A stretch of 64,000 nucleotides of DNA. Source: Kitasatospora sp. DSM 101779 (GTDB lineage: Bacteria; Actinomycetota; Actinomycetes; Streptomycetales; Streptomycetaceae). Shown piece by piece: positions 1 to 8,869 of this stretch (within the stretch, counting starts at the first letter, position 1; every line of letters starts with the position of its first letter). The stretch is taken from NCBI RefSeq assembly GCF_025655475.1, contig NZ_JAHTIK010000001.1:7955240-8019239 (forward strand), read 5' to 3'. The notes under the pieces are model-generated. The model was not told the DNA's origin. It did not search any database and was given only the letters and a program-made list of their open reading frames with translations. Made by a program: the position numbers and the translations under genes.

Positions 1-299
1 CCGTCCGCGGTCTTCGCGGCCGAGGACACGAACACCCACGCCGCGCCGGCCGGCGCACCGCACGCGGCGGCCGCACTCGCAGACGGAGAACCGGACGCGG
101 GGCCGGGAGCGTTGGCGGGCGCGGGGCCGGACGGAGCGGTGGGCGTCACCGCGGACGCACCCGCCGTCGGGCCTGCCGCCGAGGCGCTCGCCCCGGCGGC
201 GACAGGGTCGGGCGAGTCGCAGGCCGCGAGCGCGAACAGGGCCGAGGCGGCCGCTGCGGCGAGCAGCGAGGCGCGGCGCACGGATACGAAGTCGTTCAT
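1..299 (-). CDS. Lipoprotein, C-terminus beyond window edge
   Basis: The first 99 codons of a minus-strand gene are present; it runs off the left edge. The start ATG (complement of 297-299) is preceded by AGGGGG. The N-terminus has two arginines, a hydrophobic stretch and a lipobox LAAC (Cys27), so it should be exported and lipidated. After Cys27 comes a long Ala/Pro/Ser/Thr-rich linker (about residues 28-78), usual for actinobacterial lipoproteins that carry a separate globular domain. That domain is outside the window, so no function can be given. Confidence 0.75.
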   Translation of the reverse strand, partial: MNDFVSVRRASLLAAAAASALFALAACDSPDPVAAGASASAAGPTAGASAVTPTAPSGPAPANAPGPASGSPSASAAAACGAPAGAAWVFVSSAAKTAD

Positions 300-360
300 G
301 GATCCCCCTGAGAAGAACTGTGCCGAGTCGGCACTTCTCAAGACGCCCCGACCTGCCGTC

Positions 361-704
361 AGGTCGCACGCGATCCCCGGCCCGCGGTACGCGTGGTCCC
401 CGTTTGAGGTCGTCGGCCAGGGCCTTCAACTCGTCCAGTGCGACGTCTTCGTCCTCGAACGGATCTCCGAGCACCTGCGATCGGCTGAGAGGACGGCCGA
501 CGTGGTGGAGGGACTGGAGCCAGGGCCCGGCGGAGCTGTTGGTGACCGGGCTTCGCCGGTCCACCGGACGGGGTGGACCGCGCCAGTCACCGGCTGGATG
601 CCGAAGACTCGCCAGAAGTCGGGGTTTGGGTCGTCCCGGACGCTCGCGAGCCCGTGGAACTCCCGGCCGGCGGACGCCCGTAGCTGCGGAGAACTGCGAT
701 GGCC
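361..704 (-). pseudogene. Possible remnant of an unidentified gene
   Basis: Between the lipoprotein and the alpha-galactosidase, the minus strand has two protein-like stretches in different frames: one around 560-700 reading FHGLASVRDDPNPDFWRVFG, and one around 380-535 with LGDPFEDEDVALDELKALAD. Neither has a credible start or ribosome binding site and the first is preceded by a stop at 705-707. A single frameshift near 545-555 would join them. I do not recognise the protein. The rest of 300-927 shows no other gene I can support. Confidence 0.2.
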
Positions 705-927
705 CTACTCGCCGCCCCCGGCAGCCCACGGGCGGCGTGCGTAGCCGGGCCCCCGGGCGAGATCCGGCCAACTTCCTTGTGCTGCCGGGGTGGTGGGGAG
801 ACCGAGGTGGCGTGTCGACCGCTGCCGGTTCTCTTGACAACCGGCACTCAACGGGCCGAGGCTCTCCACTGCTCAGTTCCGTTGGATTCAGTGTCTTTGT
901 GTGCTGATTGCGTCCCGGAGGCCGTGC

Positions 928-3090
928 ATGACCACGATCCCGCACAAGATCCGACAGAGGGCCGTCGGCTTGGCCACCACCCTGGCCGTGCTGTGCGGCG
1001 GCGGCACGCTGGGTGCCGCCGCGCTGGTCGGCCTGGAGGTGGCGACCGCCGCCCCGGCCGCCGCGCTGCAGAACTCCCAGGCCGTCACCCCGCAGATGGG
1101 GTTCAACAACTGGAACTCCACGCACTGCCGGGCCGAGTTCAACGAGGCGATGGTGAAGGGCATCGCGGACATCTTCGTCACCAAGGGACTGAAGGATGCC
1201 GGCTACAGCTACGTCAACCTCGACGACTGCTGGGCGATGCCGACCCGCGACGCCGCCGGCAACCTCGTGCCGGACCCGGTGCGCTTCCCGAACGGCATCA
1301 AGGCGGTCGCCGACTACGTGCACGCCAAGGGGCTGAAGTTCGGCCTGTACTCCAGCGCCGGCACCAGGACCTGCGACGGGCTCGGCTTCCCCGGGGGCCT
1401 CGGCCACGAGCAGCAGGACGCCAACCTCTGGGCGTCCTGGGGCGTCGACTACCTGAAGTACGACAACTGCAACAACCAGGGCGTCGACGCCAGGCAGCGG
1501 TACAAGGCGATGGGCGACGCCCTGCGGGCCACCGGCCGCCCCATCCTCTACAGCATCTGCGAGTGGGGCAGCAGCCAGCCGTGGACCTGGGCCCAGGAGA
1601 CCGGCAACTCCTGGCGGACCACCGGCGACATCTCCGACTCCTGGTCGAGCATGATCTCCATCGCGCACGAGAACCAGGCCCTCGCCCCCTACGCCGGCCC
1701 GAACGCCTGGAACGACCCGGACATGCTGGAGGTCGGCAACGGCGGGATGACGGACACCGAGTACCGCACCCACTTCAGCCTCTGGGCGGAGATGGCCGCG
1801 CCGCTGCTGATCGGCTCCGACCTGCGCACCGCGAGCGCCGCGACGATGGCCGTCCTCACCAACGGTGATGTGATCGCCGTCGACCAGGACCCGCTCGGCC
1901 GGCAGGGCGCCGTGATCTCCTCCGGTGACGGACTGGTCGTCATGAGCAAGCCGCTCGCCGACGGCGGCCGCGCCGTCACCCTGACCAACGAGACCGCCGT
2001 CACCAGGACGGTCGCCACGACCGCCGCGGCCGCCGGCATCGGCGGCGCCGGCTCTTACACCCTGAAGGACCTGTGGTCGAAGCAGACGACCACCACGACC
2101 GGTGGGATCAGTGCCTCCGTCCCCCCGCACGGCACGGTGATGTTCCGGGTGACGCCGAGCGCTCCGACCGCGCTGCCCACCGGTCTCCACTGGCTCGGCG
2201 ACCTGGCCTGGTCCGGCACCGGCACCGGTACGGGCACGCCCGCCAACGGCTGGGGCCCGGTCGAGCGGAACCACAGCAACGGCGAGAGCGCGGCCGGTGA
2301 CGGACGGACCCTCACCATCGGCGGCACGACCTATGCCAAGGGCCTCGGCACCCACGCCGGCTCGGACGTCCGCTACCACCTCGGCGGCACCTGCACCGGT
2401 CTGGTGGTCGACGTCGGCATCGACGACGAGGTCGGCACCAAGGGTTCGGCGGTCTTCCAGGTCTACCGAGACAACACCCTGGTGGCCGACAGCGGCGTCC
2501 GCCGCGGTACCGACCCCGCCCTGCGCCTGACCGCGGACCTCACCGGCGGCAGCGACCTGCGGCTGGTCGTCACCGACGCCGGCGACGGCAAGGACTACGA
2601 CCACGCGGACTGGGCGGGGGCCCGCATCGGCTGCGGAACGGCGCCGTCGGCGGGCACCCACGCCCTGAGCGACCTGTCGTGGACGGCCTCGCTCAACGGC
2701 TGGGGCCCGGTCGAGCGCGACCGCAGCAACGGCGAGAGCGCGGCCGGTGACGGACGGACCCTCACCATCGGCGGCACGACCTATGCCAAGGGCCTCGGCG
2801 CCCACGCCCCCTCGACCGTCACCTACTACCTCGGCGGTCGGTGCACCGCACTGAGCACCGACGCCGGCGTGGACGACGAGGTCGGCTCCAACGGCTCGGT
2901 CACCTTCCAGGTCCTTGCGGACGGGGTGAAGGTCGCCGAGAGCGGGACGGTCACCGGCGCCGGGGGCGCCGTCCACCTCGACGCCCCGCTCACCGGTGCC
3001 TTCGAGCTGACCCTGCAGGTCGGGCCGGCCGACGGCGGCAACACCTACGACCACGCGGACTGGGCCGCACCGCAGCTGACCTGCGCCTGA
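928..3090 (+). CDS. Secreted GH27 alpha-galactosidase with two NPCBM domains
   Basis: A 720-residue exported glycoside hydrolase expected to release terminal alpha-D-galactose from galacto-oligosaccharides or galactomannan. The start ATG at 928 is chosen because GGAGG lies at 917-921; it gives a signal peptide ending around residues 40-46 (AAPAAA). The catalytic domain (about 47-410) has the GH27 signature: nucleophile Asp179 in YLKYDNC and acid/base Asp234 in WRTTGDI, 55 residues apart as in characterised GH27 enzymes. Two NPCBM carbohydrate-binding domains follow (about 430-570 and 585-720). The gene is monocistronic, with a strong hairpin after the stop. Sugar uptake genes lie 1.6 kb downstream, consistent with one galactoside/arabinoside use region, though this link is inference. 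Confidence 0.9.
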   Translation: MTTIPHKIRQRAVGLATTLAVLCGGGTLGAAALVGLEVATAAPAAALQNSQAVTPQMGFNNWNSTHCRAEFNEAMVKGIADIFVTKGLKDAGYSYVNLDDCWAMPTRDAAGNLVPDPVRFPNGIKAVADYVHAKGLKFGLYSSAGTRTCDGLGFPGGLGHEQQDANLWASWGVDYLKYDNCNNQGVDARQRYKAMGDALRATGRPILYSICEWGSSQPWTWAQETGNSWRTTGDISDSWSSMISIAHENQALAPYAGPNAWNDPDMLEVGNGGMTDTEYRTHFSLWAEMAAPLLIGSDLRTASAATMAVLTNGDVIAVDQDPLGRQGAVISSGDGLVVMSKPLADGGRAVTLTNETAVTRTVATTAAAAGIGGAGSYTLKDLWSKQTTTTTGGISASVPPHGTVMFRVTPSAPTALPTGLHWLGDLAWSGTGTGTGTPANGWGPVERNHSNGESAAGDGRTLTIGGTTYAKGLGTHAGSDVRYHLGGTCTGLVVDVGIDDEVGTKGSAVFQVYRDNTLVADSGVRRGTDPALRLTADLTGGSDLRLVVTDAGDGKDYDHADWAGARIGCGTAPSAGTHALSDLSWTASLNGWGPVERDRSNGESAAGDGRTLTIGGTTYAKGLGAHAPSTVTYYLGGRCTALSTDAGVDDEVGSNGSVTFQVLADGVKVAESGTVTGAGGAVHLDAPLTGAFELTLQVGPADGGNTYDHADWAAPQLTCA
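2274..2799. repeat. Intragenic direct repeat, 76 bp identical, 450 bp apart
   Basis: Bases 2274-2349 are identical to 2724-2799, and the similarity extends upstream into the codons for NGWGPVER. The spacing is exactly 150 codons, one NPCBM domain. The two domains are otherwise clearly diverged, so the identity suggests local gene conversion or strong constraint on this strand. Confidence 0.85.
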
Positions 3091-3101
3091 CCCGGCGCCC
3101 G

Positions 3102-3131
3102 GCCGGTCCCGTCGTCCGCGGCGGGACCGGC
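3102..3131 (+). terminator. Hairpin after alpha-galactosidase gene
   Basis: GCCGGTCCCG (3102-3111) pairs perfectly with CGGGACCGGC (3122-3131) across a 10-nt loop, starting 11 bases after the stop codon. It lacks a clear U-tract, as is common in this group of bacteria. Confidence 0.6.
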
Positions 3132-3300
3132 TCCGGCATGCCCGAGGGAAGGCGCGCCGTGGGACGGCGCGTCCTGGAGTCGGCCGACGGACCGGCCCTG
3201 CTGATGTGCGTGGCATCCCCACTCGGGTGTCGGCGGCGGCCGCGCACCCCCGGAACATCCGGACAACCCGCCGCCACGCCATTGGCCGCGTGAGGGGCGG

Positions 3301-3654
3301 TCAGGCCGGCTGCCACAGCTCGATCCGGCGGCCCTCCGGGTCGGTGACCCAGCCGAACCGGCCGACCCCCTCCATCTCCTGCGTCTCCTCGGACACGTCC
3401 GCGCCCTTGGCCCGCAGTTGCGCGAGCATCGCATCCAGGTCGCGGACACGGAAGTTGAGCATGGTCTGCTGGGTACGGGACCCGAAGTAGTCGGTCCCGG
3501 ACTCGAACGCCGCGAAGACCGTCGGCCCGGCCTCCTGGCTCCACAGGCCGTGCTCGTCCGCGTCCAGCCCCAGGCAGTCGCGGTACCACGCACTCATGGC
3601 CGCCGGGTCGGCGGCCCGCAGGAAGTACCCGCCGATTCCAAGCACATGTTCCAT
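3301..3654 (-). CDS. VOC (glyoxalase-like) superfamily protein
   Basis: A 117-residue single-domain member of the vicinal-oxygen-chelate fold. The N-terminal half begins LGIGGYFLRAADPAAMSAWY, the usual first beta-alpha unit with the AAMSAWYRDCLGL helix, and the C-terminus ends GWVTDPEGRRIELWQPA, the typical metal-ligand Glu region. The substrate cannot be read from sequence; this subgroup is often annotated as glyoxalase or bleomycin-resistance-like without data. Start at 3654 is chosen because GCAGGATGG precedes it and because family members begin close to this point; longer in-frame starts add low-complexity residues. Confidence 0.8.
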   Translation of the reverse strand: MEHVLGIGGYFLRAADPAAMSAWYRDCLGLDADEHGLWSQEAGPTVFAAFESGTDYFGSRTQQTMLNFRVRDLDAMLAQLRAKGADVSEETQEMEGVGRFGWVTDPEGRRIELWQPA

Positions 3655-3889
3655 GCCGCCATCCTGCCAGGACGGCGATCGGGAGTCTCCGCAACGCACC
3701 ATGACACGCTCCCGGCGGTCGGTGCCGCGGGGCGGTCCGACATGGCTGCGGGCGGCACGGGCTTTTCCGTGGAGGCGGCCGCCCCGCCGAACGGGCATAC
3801 CGTCCTCCGGGCCCGCAGCGGCCGGCGATACGGAACATCTGCCGCGCTGCACTCGGCGCCGTCGATCGGGCGTACCGCGACGGGTCGGG

Positions 3890-4423
3890 GTGGCCGTGGT
3901 GGATCAAGGACTGCTGGCGGATCAGCGGCGCGCTCTGATCCTCCACGCCGTCCGCCGCGACGGAGCGGTACGCGTCTCGGACCTGGCCAGTCGCGGGGTA
4001 CCGGACATGACCGTCCGCCGCGACCTCGACGCGCCGGAGCGCCGCGGCACGGTGGAGAAGGTCCACGGTGGGCCGTGGCCACGGCAGGGAGCGGTGAGGA
4101 CCCCGGCTTCGACGCCGGGTCCACCCTGGAGTCCGCGGCCGAGCCCGCCATGCCGACGCCGCGGCGACCCTGGTGAAGTCCGGCAGCGTGGTCGGCGTCG
4201 GCGCCGGCACGACGACGAACGCGGTCGCCGAGCGCCTGCTGAACATTCCCGATCTGACCCGCGTCACGAATTCCCTGCCGATCGAGCAGCTTGCCGCGTG
4301 GTCCCCGATGCCCGCTCTGCTGTCAGCCCCGTGGTCGGTCCGCGGCACGGCCGTGCCGTGCCGGTCGGCCTTCGGGCGCTGACCTCGGCGGACCTCAACT
4401 TCCGTCGTTCGTACGGCATGTGA
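3890..4423 (+). pseudogene. Frameshifted DeoR-family sugar regulator
   Basis: The first frame from GTG 3890 gives an intact DeoR winged helix: QRRALILHAVRRDGAVRVSD, then PDMTVRRDLDAPERRGTVEK. The effector domain continues in other frames: GEDPGFDAGSTLESAAEPAM near 4095-4150, then LVKSGSVVGVGAGTTTNAVA and VTNSLPIEQLAAW (4170-4300), and finally VGLRALTSADLNFRRSYGM ending at 4423. At least three frame changes are needed, and the last part of the domain is missing. DeoR proteins bind phosphorylated sugars and usually control the adjacent transporter, here the AraFGH-type operon, so that control has probably been lost or taken over. Confidence 0.8.
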
Positions 4424-4494
4424 CGGGGCGGTCAGCGGCGCGGGCGGCCACCGCCGGTCCGTGGTCACAAGCTGGTATCGGCCCTCCCGCCCCC

Positions 4495-4523
4495 TTGACG
4501 CTGCCATGCAACACGGGTGTCAT
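4495..4523 (+). promoter_or_regulatory. Predicted promoter of the sugar ABC operon
   Basis: TTGACG (4495-4500), a 17-bp spacer, then TGTCAT (4518-4523), about 165 bp before the start of the binding-protein gene. Just downstream is an A/T-rich patch, unusual for this window, with a perfect palindrome AACATGTT (4541-4548) and the arms GAAC...GTTC (4540-4553), a plausible operator for the decayed DeoR or another regulator. Confidence 0.45.
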
Positions 4524-4689
4524 ATGTCGCATAGCGTTTGAACATGTTGGTTCTTGATGGATCTCGGAGTGTCGGCGTCGGCAGTCCGAGCGCACCTCCA
4601 GCGCCACCGTCGGCCATCGGCGTTCGATGACCGGCGCTTCCCCGCACCTGTTCACGCGCCGCCTCCGGCGCACGCTCGAAGGGGCTCCC

Positions 4690-5736
4690 ATGTCTCGGAC
4701 CACCACCCGAACCGCCGCCGTGGCGGGCCTGTTGCTCACCCTCGGTCTGGCCACCGCCTGTTCCACCGGCCAGGAGTCCGTGAAGGGCGGGGACGGCGCC
4801 GTGGCGCCGGTGAACGGCAGGATCTCGCTGACCTACCTGCAGAAGCAGGGCGACCAGGAGTACTTCGTGGGCGAGGCCGCGGGCGCCAAGGCCAAGGCCG
4901 CCGAACTCGGGATCGACCTGAAGGTGGTGAACCTCGGCAACGACGCCAACAAGACCGTCAGCGAGGTGCAGTCCGCGATCGCGCAGAAGACCAACGGCGT
5001 CATCATCGTCGTGCCCGACCCGGCCGTCGGCCCGCAGGTCGTCCAGACCGCCCGGGACGCCAAGGTGGCACTGCTGACCTCCGACGACCAGATCTGTGCC
5101 ACCGGCCCGGACCCGGCGGCCTGCACCAAGGACGACCTCGTCGCCCGCATCGGCTTCTCCGGGCAGCAGATGGGTACCGAGGTCGGCAAGCGGGCCGCCG
5201 AGGAGTTCAAGAAGGCGGGCTGGAACCCGGCGGACACCCGCACCGTCTCCGCCTGGAAGCAGGACGTCACCGTCTGCGGCGACCGGGTGAAGGCCGCCAA
5301 GCAGGCCTTCACCACCGGGATCGGAGCCCAGGTGCAGAACATCGACGTCGCCACCGACAACACCCCCACCGGCGCCCAGGACAAGATCGCCGCCACCGTC
5401 ACCGCCAACGCGAACGTCAAGCACTGGGTCGTCTGGGGCTGCAACGACGAGAACGTCCAGGGCGGCGTCACCGCCATGGAGAACGCCGGCATCGGAGCGG
5501 ACGACGTCATCGGTGTCGGCCTCGGCGCCTACCTCGCCTGCAAGGACTGGAGCGGCAGCAAGCCCTCCGGGATGAAGGCCGCCCTGTTCATCAACGGCAA
5601 GGACGTGGGCGCCCTCGCCGTCCAGACCATGTACGACAGGCTCAAGAACGGCAAGGACTTCCCGAAGGAGGCCTTCGCGCCCACCACCATGGTCGACCCG
5701 ACCACCTGGAAGACCGCCGGCGTCGGCTGCAGCTGA
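4690..5736 (+). CDS. AraF-like sugar-binding lipoprotein of ABC transporter
   Basis: A 348-residue extracytoplasmic receptor for a pentose or hexose, delivering it to the ABC transporter encoded next. The start ATG 4690 has GAAGGGG upstream and gives a lipoprotein signal peptide with lipobox ATAC. The periplasmic-binding-protein fold follows the arabinose-binding (AraF) pattern: ISLTYLQKQGDQEYFVGEA at the first strand, VPDPAVGP, SDDQIC at the ligand cleft, HWVVWGCNDENVQGG before the second lobe, and VGLGAYLACKDW. First gene of an operon with an ATPase and permease. A paralogue without transporter genes lies at 13273-14310. The ligand (arabinose, galactose or another) is not certain. Confidence 0.85.
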   Translation: MSRTTTRTAAVAGLLLTLGLATACSTGQESVKGGDGAVAPVNGRISLTYLQKQGDQEYFVGEAAGAKAKAAELGIDLKVVNLGNDANKTVSEVQSAIAQKTNGVIIVVPDPAVGPQVVQTARDAKVALLTSDDQICATGPDPAACTKDDLVARIGFSGQQMGTEVGKRAAEEFKKAGWNPADTRTVSAWKQDVTVCGDRVKAAKQAFTTGIGAQVQNIDVATDNTPTGAQDKIAATVTANANVKHWVVWGCNDENVQGGVTAMENAGIGADDVIGVGLGAYLACKDWSGSKPSGMKAALFINGKDVGALAVQTMYDRLKNGKDFPKEAFAPTTMVDPTTWKTAGVGCS

Positions 5737-5885
5737 CGCCCCACCGGGCCGGCCGCGTTCGTCCCCCTGGCGGCGGCCGGCCTCCTGCCGCCCCGGCCCG
5801 CGCCCTTGCCCGGAGAGCCGTCGGCCTCCACCCTCCCGTCCGCGCAGCTCCGCCGACCCTGCCCGCACGAATCGAAGGTGACCAC

Positions 5886-7457
5886 ATGAGCCGAGCCCAC
5901 GACGAGAAGCCGAACCCCCGTCCGCCCGCTGCCCCGGCCCCGGGCGGCGCCGGCGTACAGGGGGTCTCCAAGCGGTTCGGTGCCGTGCAGGCCCTGGCGG
6001 GCGTCACCCTGGACTTCCCTGCCGGCCGGATCACCGCGCTGATGGGCGAGAACGGCGCCGGCAAGTCCACGCTGCTGAAGATCCTCGCCGGCGACCACCA
6101 GCCCACCGAGGGCAGCGTCGTCGTCGACGGCAGGCCCGTCCAGCTCGCCTCGCCGACCGACGCCCGCCGCACCGGCATCCGGATCATCCCGCAGGAACCC
6201 GAGATCATCCCGCACGTCTCGGTCGCCGAGAACGTCTACGCCGGCTCGCTGCCCCGCGCCGCCGGACGCCGTCTCGACCGCGCCGAGCTGCGCCGCCGGA
6301 TCACCGCCGACCTGAAGCGACTCGGCTTCGACAAGGTCCTCGACCCCGACCTCCTCGGCTCGCAACTCACTCCCGCCCAGCGCCAGTTGGTCGAGATCAT
6401 GCGGGCCCTCACCGGCGAGGCCAAGGTCATCGCCTTCGACGAGCCCACCTCCTCGCTCTCCGAGCACGAGGTCGACGCGCTGTTCGCCCTGATCCGCAGG
6501 CTCCGCGAGGACGGCGTGGCGGTCGTCTACGTCTCCCACCGCATGCAGGAGATCTTCCAACTCGCCGACCGCATCGCCGTGCTGCGCGACGGCGCGCTCG
6601 CCGGCGTCCAGGACGCCGCCACCACGAGCGAGGGCGAACTCGTCCGGCTCATGGTCGGCCGCGACCTGTCCGCGATGCTCTCCCGCCCGCACGTCGCCAC
6701 CGACCGCCTGGTGCTCGACGTCCGGGGCCTCACCACCGACGACGTCCGCGACATCGACCTGCAGATCCACGCCGGAGAGGTCGTCGGCCTCGCCGGACTC
6801 ATCGGCGCCGGACGCTCCGAACTCGCCCTCGCCCTCGCCGGTGACCTGCCCGTCCGCGCCGGCACCGTCACCCTCGACGGGGGTCGACTGCCCTCCGGAA
6901 ATCCCGGCGCCGTGATCCGCGCCGGACTCGGCCTTGCTCCCGAGGAACGCAAGGCCCAGGCCCTCTTCCTGCACCGGTCGATCCGCGACAACACCTCCAC
7001 CGTCGTCCTCGAACGCCTGCGCCGCTTCCGCTTCGTCCGCCGCTCGGCGGAGCGGGAGCTCGCGCAGGAGTACGCCGACCGGCTGCAGGTGCGCACCCCC
7101 TCGATCGAGCAGGAGGTCCGCAAGCTCTCGGGCGGCAACCAGCAGAAGGTCGTCCTCGCCCGCTGGCTCGCCCGCAAGCCCAAGGTCCTCATCCTGGACG
7201 AGCCGACCCGCGGCATCGACGTCGGCGCCAAGGCCGAGATCTACCGGATCATCGCCGACCTCGCCGCCGAGGGCGTCGCGATCCTCGTCATCTCCTCCGA
7301 ACTCCCCGAGGTCCTCGGCCTCGCCGACCGCATCCTCGTCATGCAGAACGGCCGTATCACCGGCGAACTCGACCGGGCCGACGCCACAGAGGAAGCCGTC
7401 CTCAACCTCGCCATGGCCGACGACATCGCCCCTGCCACCCCCGGAGCCGCCGCATGA
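5886..7457 (+). CDS. AraG/RbsA-type sugar ABC transporter ATPase
   Basis: A 523-residue double ATP-binding-cassette protein that energises uptake of the sugar captured by the upstream receptor. The first cassette has Walker A GENGAGKST (about residues 54-62). Its signature region is atypical (TPAQRQLVEIMRA), followed by Walker B VIAFDEPTSSL; the second has the degenerate Walker A GLIGAGRSE usual in this family, signature LSGGNQQKV and Walker B LILDEPTRGIDVG. Start ATG 5886 follows GAAGGTGA. A proline-rich tail of about 20 residues precedes the first cassette. The stop overlaps the permease start by ATGA, so the two are translationally coupled. Confidence 0.9.
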   Translation: MSRAHDEKPNPRPPAAPAPGGAGVQGVSKRFGAVQALAGVTLDFPAGRITALMGENGAGKSTLLKILAGDHQPTEGSVVVDGRPVQLASPTDARRTGIRIIPQEPEIIPHVSVAENVYAGSLPRAAGRRLDRAELRRRITADLKRLGFDKVLDPDLLGSQLTPAQRQLVEIMRALTGEAKVIAFDEPTSSLSEHEVDALFALIRRLREDGVAVVYVSHRMQEIFQLADRIAVLRDGALAGVQDAATTSEGELVRLMVGRDLSAMLSRPHVATDRLVLDVRGLTTDDVRDIDLQIHAGEVVGLAGLIGAGRSELALALAGDLPVRAGTVTLDGGRLPSGNPGAVIRAGLGLAPEERKAQALFLHRSIRDNTSTVVLERLRRFRFVRRSAERELAQEYADRLQVRTPSIEQEVRKLSGGNQQKVVLARWLARKPKVLILDEPTRGIDVGAKAEIYRIIADLAAEGVAILVISSELPEVLGLADRILVMQNGRITGELDRADATEEAVLNLAMADDIAPATPGAAA

Positions 7458-8491
7458 GCACCACCACCAACACGCCACCGGCCACCACCGGCAGCACCGA
7501 GGCGCGCAAGGGCGCCGGCCCCGCCGCGCTCCTCTTCTCCGTCGGCGGACAGAACCTCAGCCTGATCGGCGCGCTGGTCGTCGTCCTGGCTCTCTTCGGT
7601 GCCCTGAACGACAACTACCTCAGCATCTCCAACATCCAGGTGATCGCCGAGGCCGCCACCATCACCGGCCTGCTCGCCGTCGTGCAGACCGTCGTCATCA
7701 TCTGCGGCGGCCTCGACATCTCCGTCGGCTCCCAGGCCGGCGTCGCCTCGGTCGTCAGCGCGATGGCCTTCACCGGGGCGGGCTCCAACGCCCTGGCCGG
7801 GATGGCGGCCGCCGTCGGCGTCGGCGTCGTCATCGGCATCCTCAACGGAGTGGTCATCGTCTACGGCCGGGTCAACCCCACCATCGCCACGCTGGCCGGC
7901 CTCGCCGCCTACAAGGGACTCGCCCAGCTGATCTCCAACGGCCGGGCCCAGGGCTACGTCCTCAACAACGACGTCTTCGTCTTCCTCGGCCGCGGAAAGA
8001 TCGCCGGCCTGCCCGTCATGGTGTGGATCCTCATCGTCACCGCCCTCGCCGTCCACCTGCTGCTCAAGTACACCGATATCGGCCGCAACATCTACGCCAT
8101 CGGCGGCAACGACACCGCCGCCCGGCTCGCCGGCATCGACATCAACAAGTACCTGGTGGCCGTGTACGCCCTGATCGGTGTCGTCGCCGCCGTCGCCGGC
8201 ATCCTGCTCACCGCCCGCACCGGCAGCGGCCAGCCCACCTCCGGCAGCGAGGGCCTGGAACTCAAGGCCATCACCGCCGCCGCGCTCGGCGGCTGTGCGC
8301 TCAAGGGCGGCAAGGGTGGCATAGGCGGTACCCTGCTCGCCGTCGCCCTGCTCGGCTGCCTGGAGAACGGACTGACCGTCGAAGGCATCAACTCCTTCTG
8401 GCAGAACGTCGCCCAGGGCGCCCTGCTGGTCGTCGCCGTCGTCATCCAGCAGCGCCGCAGCGGCGAACGCGCCATCGGCCTGCCCGCCTGA
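7454..8491 (+). CDS. AraH/RbsC-type sugar ABC transporter permease
   Basis: A 345-residue polytopic membrane protein (8-10 helices) forming the channel of the sugar importer. It has the BPD_transp_2 features: GLDISVGSQAGVASVVSAMA after the third helix, GRVNPTIATLAGLAAYKG, and the cytoplasmic EAA-like loop GGNDTAARLAGIDINKYLVA. It starts inside the stop codon of the ATPase gene and ends the operon; a hairpin follows 19 bases later. One permease gene is normal for this family because it works as a homodimer. Confidence 0.9.
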   Translation: MSTTTNTPPATTGSTEARKGAGPAALLFSVGGQNLSLIGALVVVLALFGALNDNYLSISNIQVIAEAATITGLLAVVQTVVIICGGLDISVGSQAGVASVVSAMAFTGAGSNALAGMAAAVGVGVVIGILNGVVIVYGRVNPTIATLAGLAAYKGLAQLISNGRAQGYVLNNDVFVFLGRGKIAGLPVMVWILIVTALAVHLLLKYTDIGRNIYAIGGNDTAARLAGIDINKYLVAVYALIGVVAAVAGILLTARTGSGQPTSGSEGLELKAITAAALGGCALKGGKGGIGGTLLAVALLGCLENGLTVEGINSFWQNVAQGALLVVAVVIQQRRSGERAIGLPA

Positions 8492-8510
8492 CACCGGCCG
8501 ACCGGACGTC

Positions 8511-8546
8511 GATCTCCGTGCCGCCGCCGCGCGCCCGGCGGAGATC
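8511..8546 (+). terminator. Hairpin after sugar ABC operon
   Basis: GATCTCCG (8511-8518) pairs with CGGAGATC (8539-8546) around a GC-rich loop, 20 bases past the permease stop. Confidence 0.45.
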
Positions 8547-8550
8547 ACTG

Positions 8551-8869
8551 CAGCCCGGCGGGACCCCACCGCATCAGACGTGGCGAAGTCCGGCGGATCC
8601 GACCCGCCGATCAACGCGCCGTACTGAATGGCCCTGCGGTACTTCCCGGACGGGCGGATCCTCGAGAGGCGCTCGATCTCGGCCACGGGCTACCCGGGCG
8701 CCACACCGCTGCCGGAGGCACCCGTCGGCCGCGCCCAGCTGCGGGAGCTGATGCTCCGGCCGGAGTTCTCCAGGCTCGACCCGGAGTCCTGGGCCGGCCG
8801 GCCGCGGGTCCGCACCCCCGTGGTGGACGGGGTGCGGACCCGCGGCGCACGCCGCGTGCCGACGCTCCG
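8551..8869 (+). other. Gap between convergent genes; possible gene fragment
   Basis: The plus strand from ATG 8628 reads protein-like for about 55 residues (ALRYFPDGRILERRS, then LPEAPVGRAQLRELMLRPEF), after which it degenerates and runs into the amidohydrolase gene on the other strand. The pattern of a short strand with DGR, then a Leu/Pro segment and a PEF motif loosely recalls small actinobacterial DUF6881-type proteins, but there is no ribosome binding site and no stop before the next gene. Probably a truncated remnant. Confidence 0.2.
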
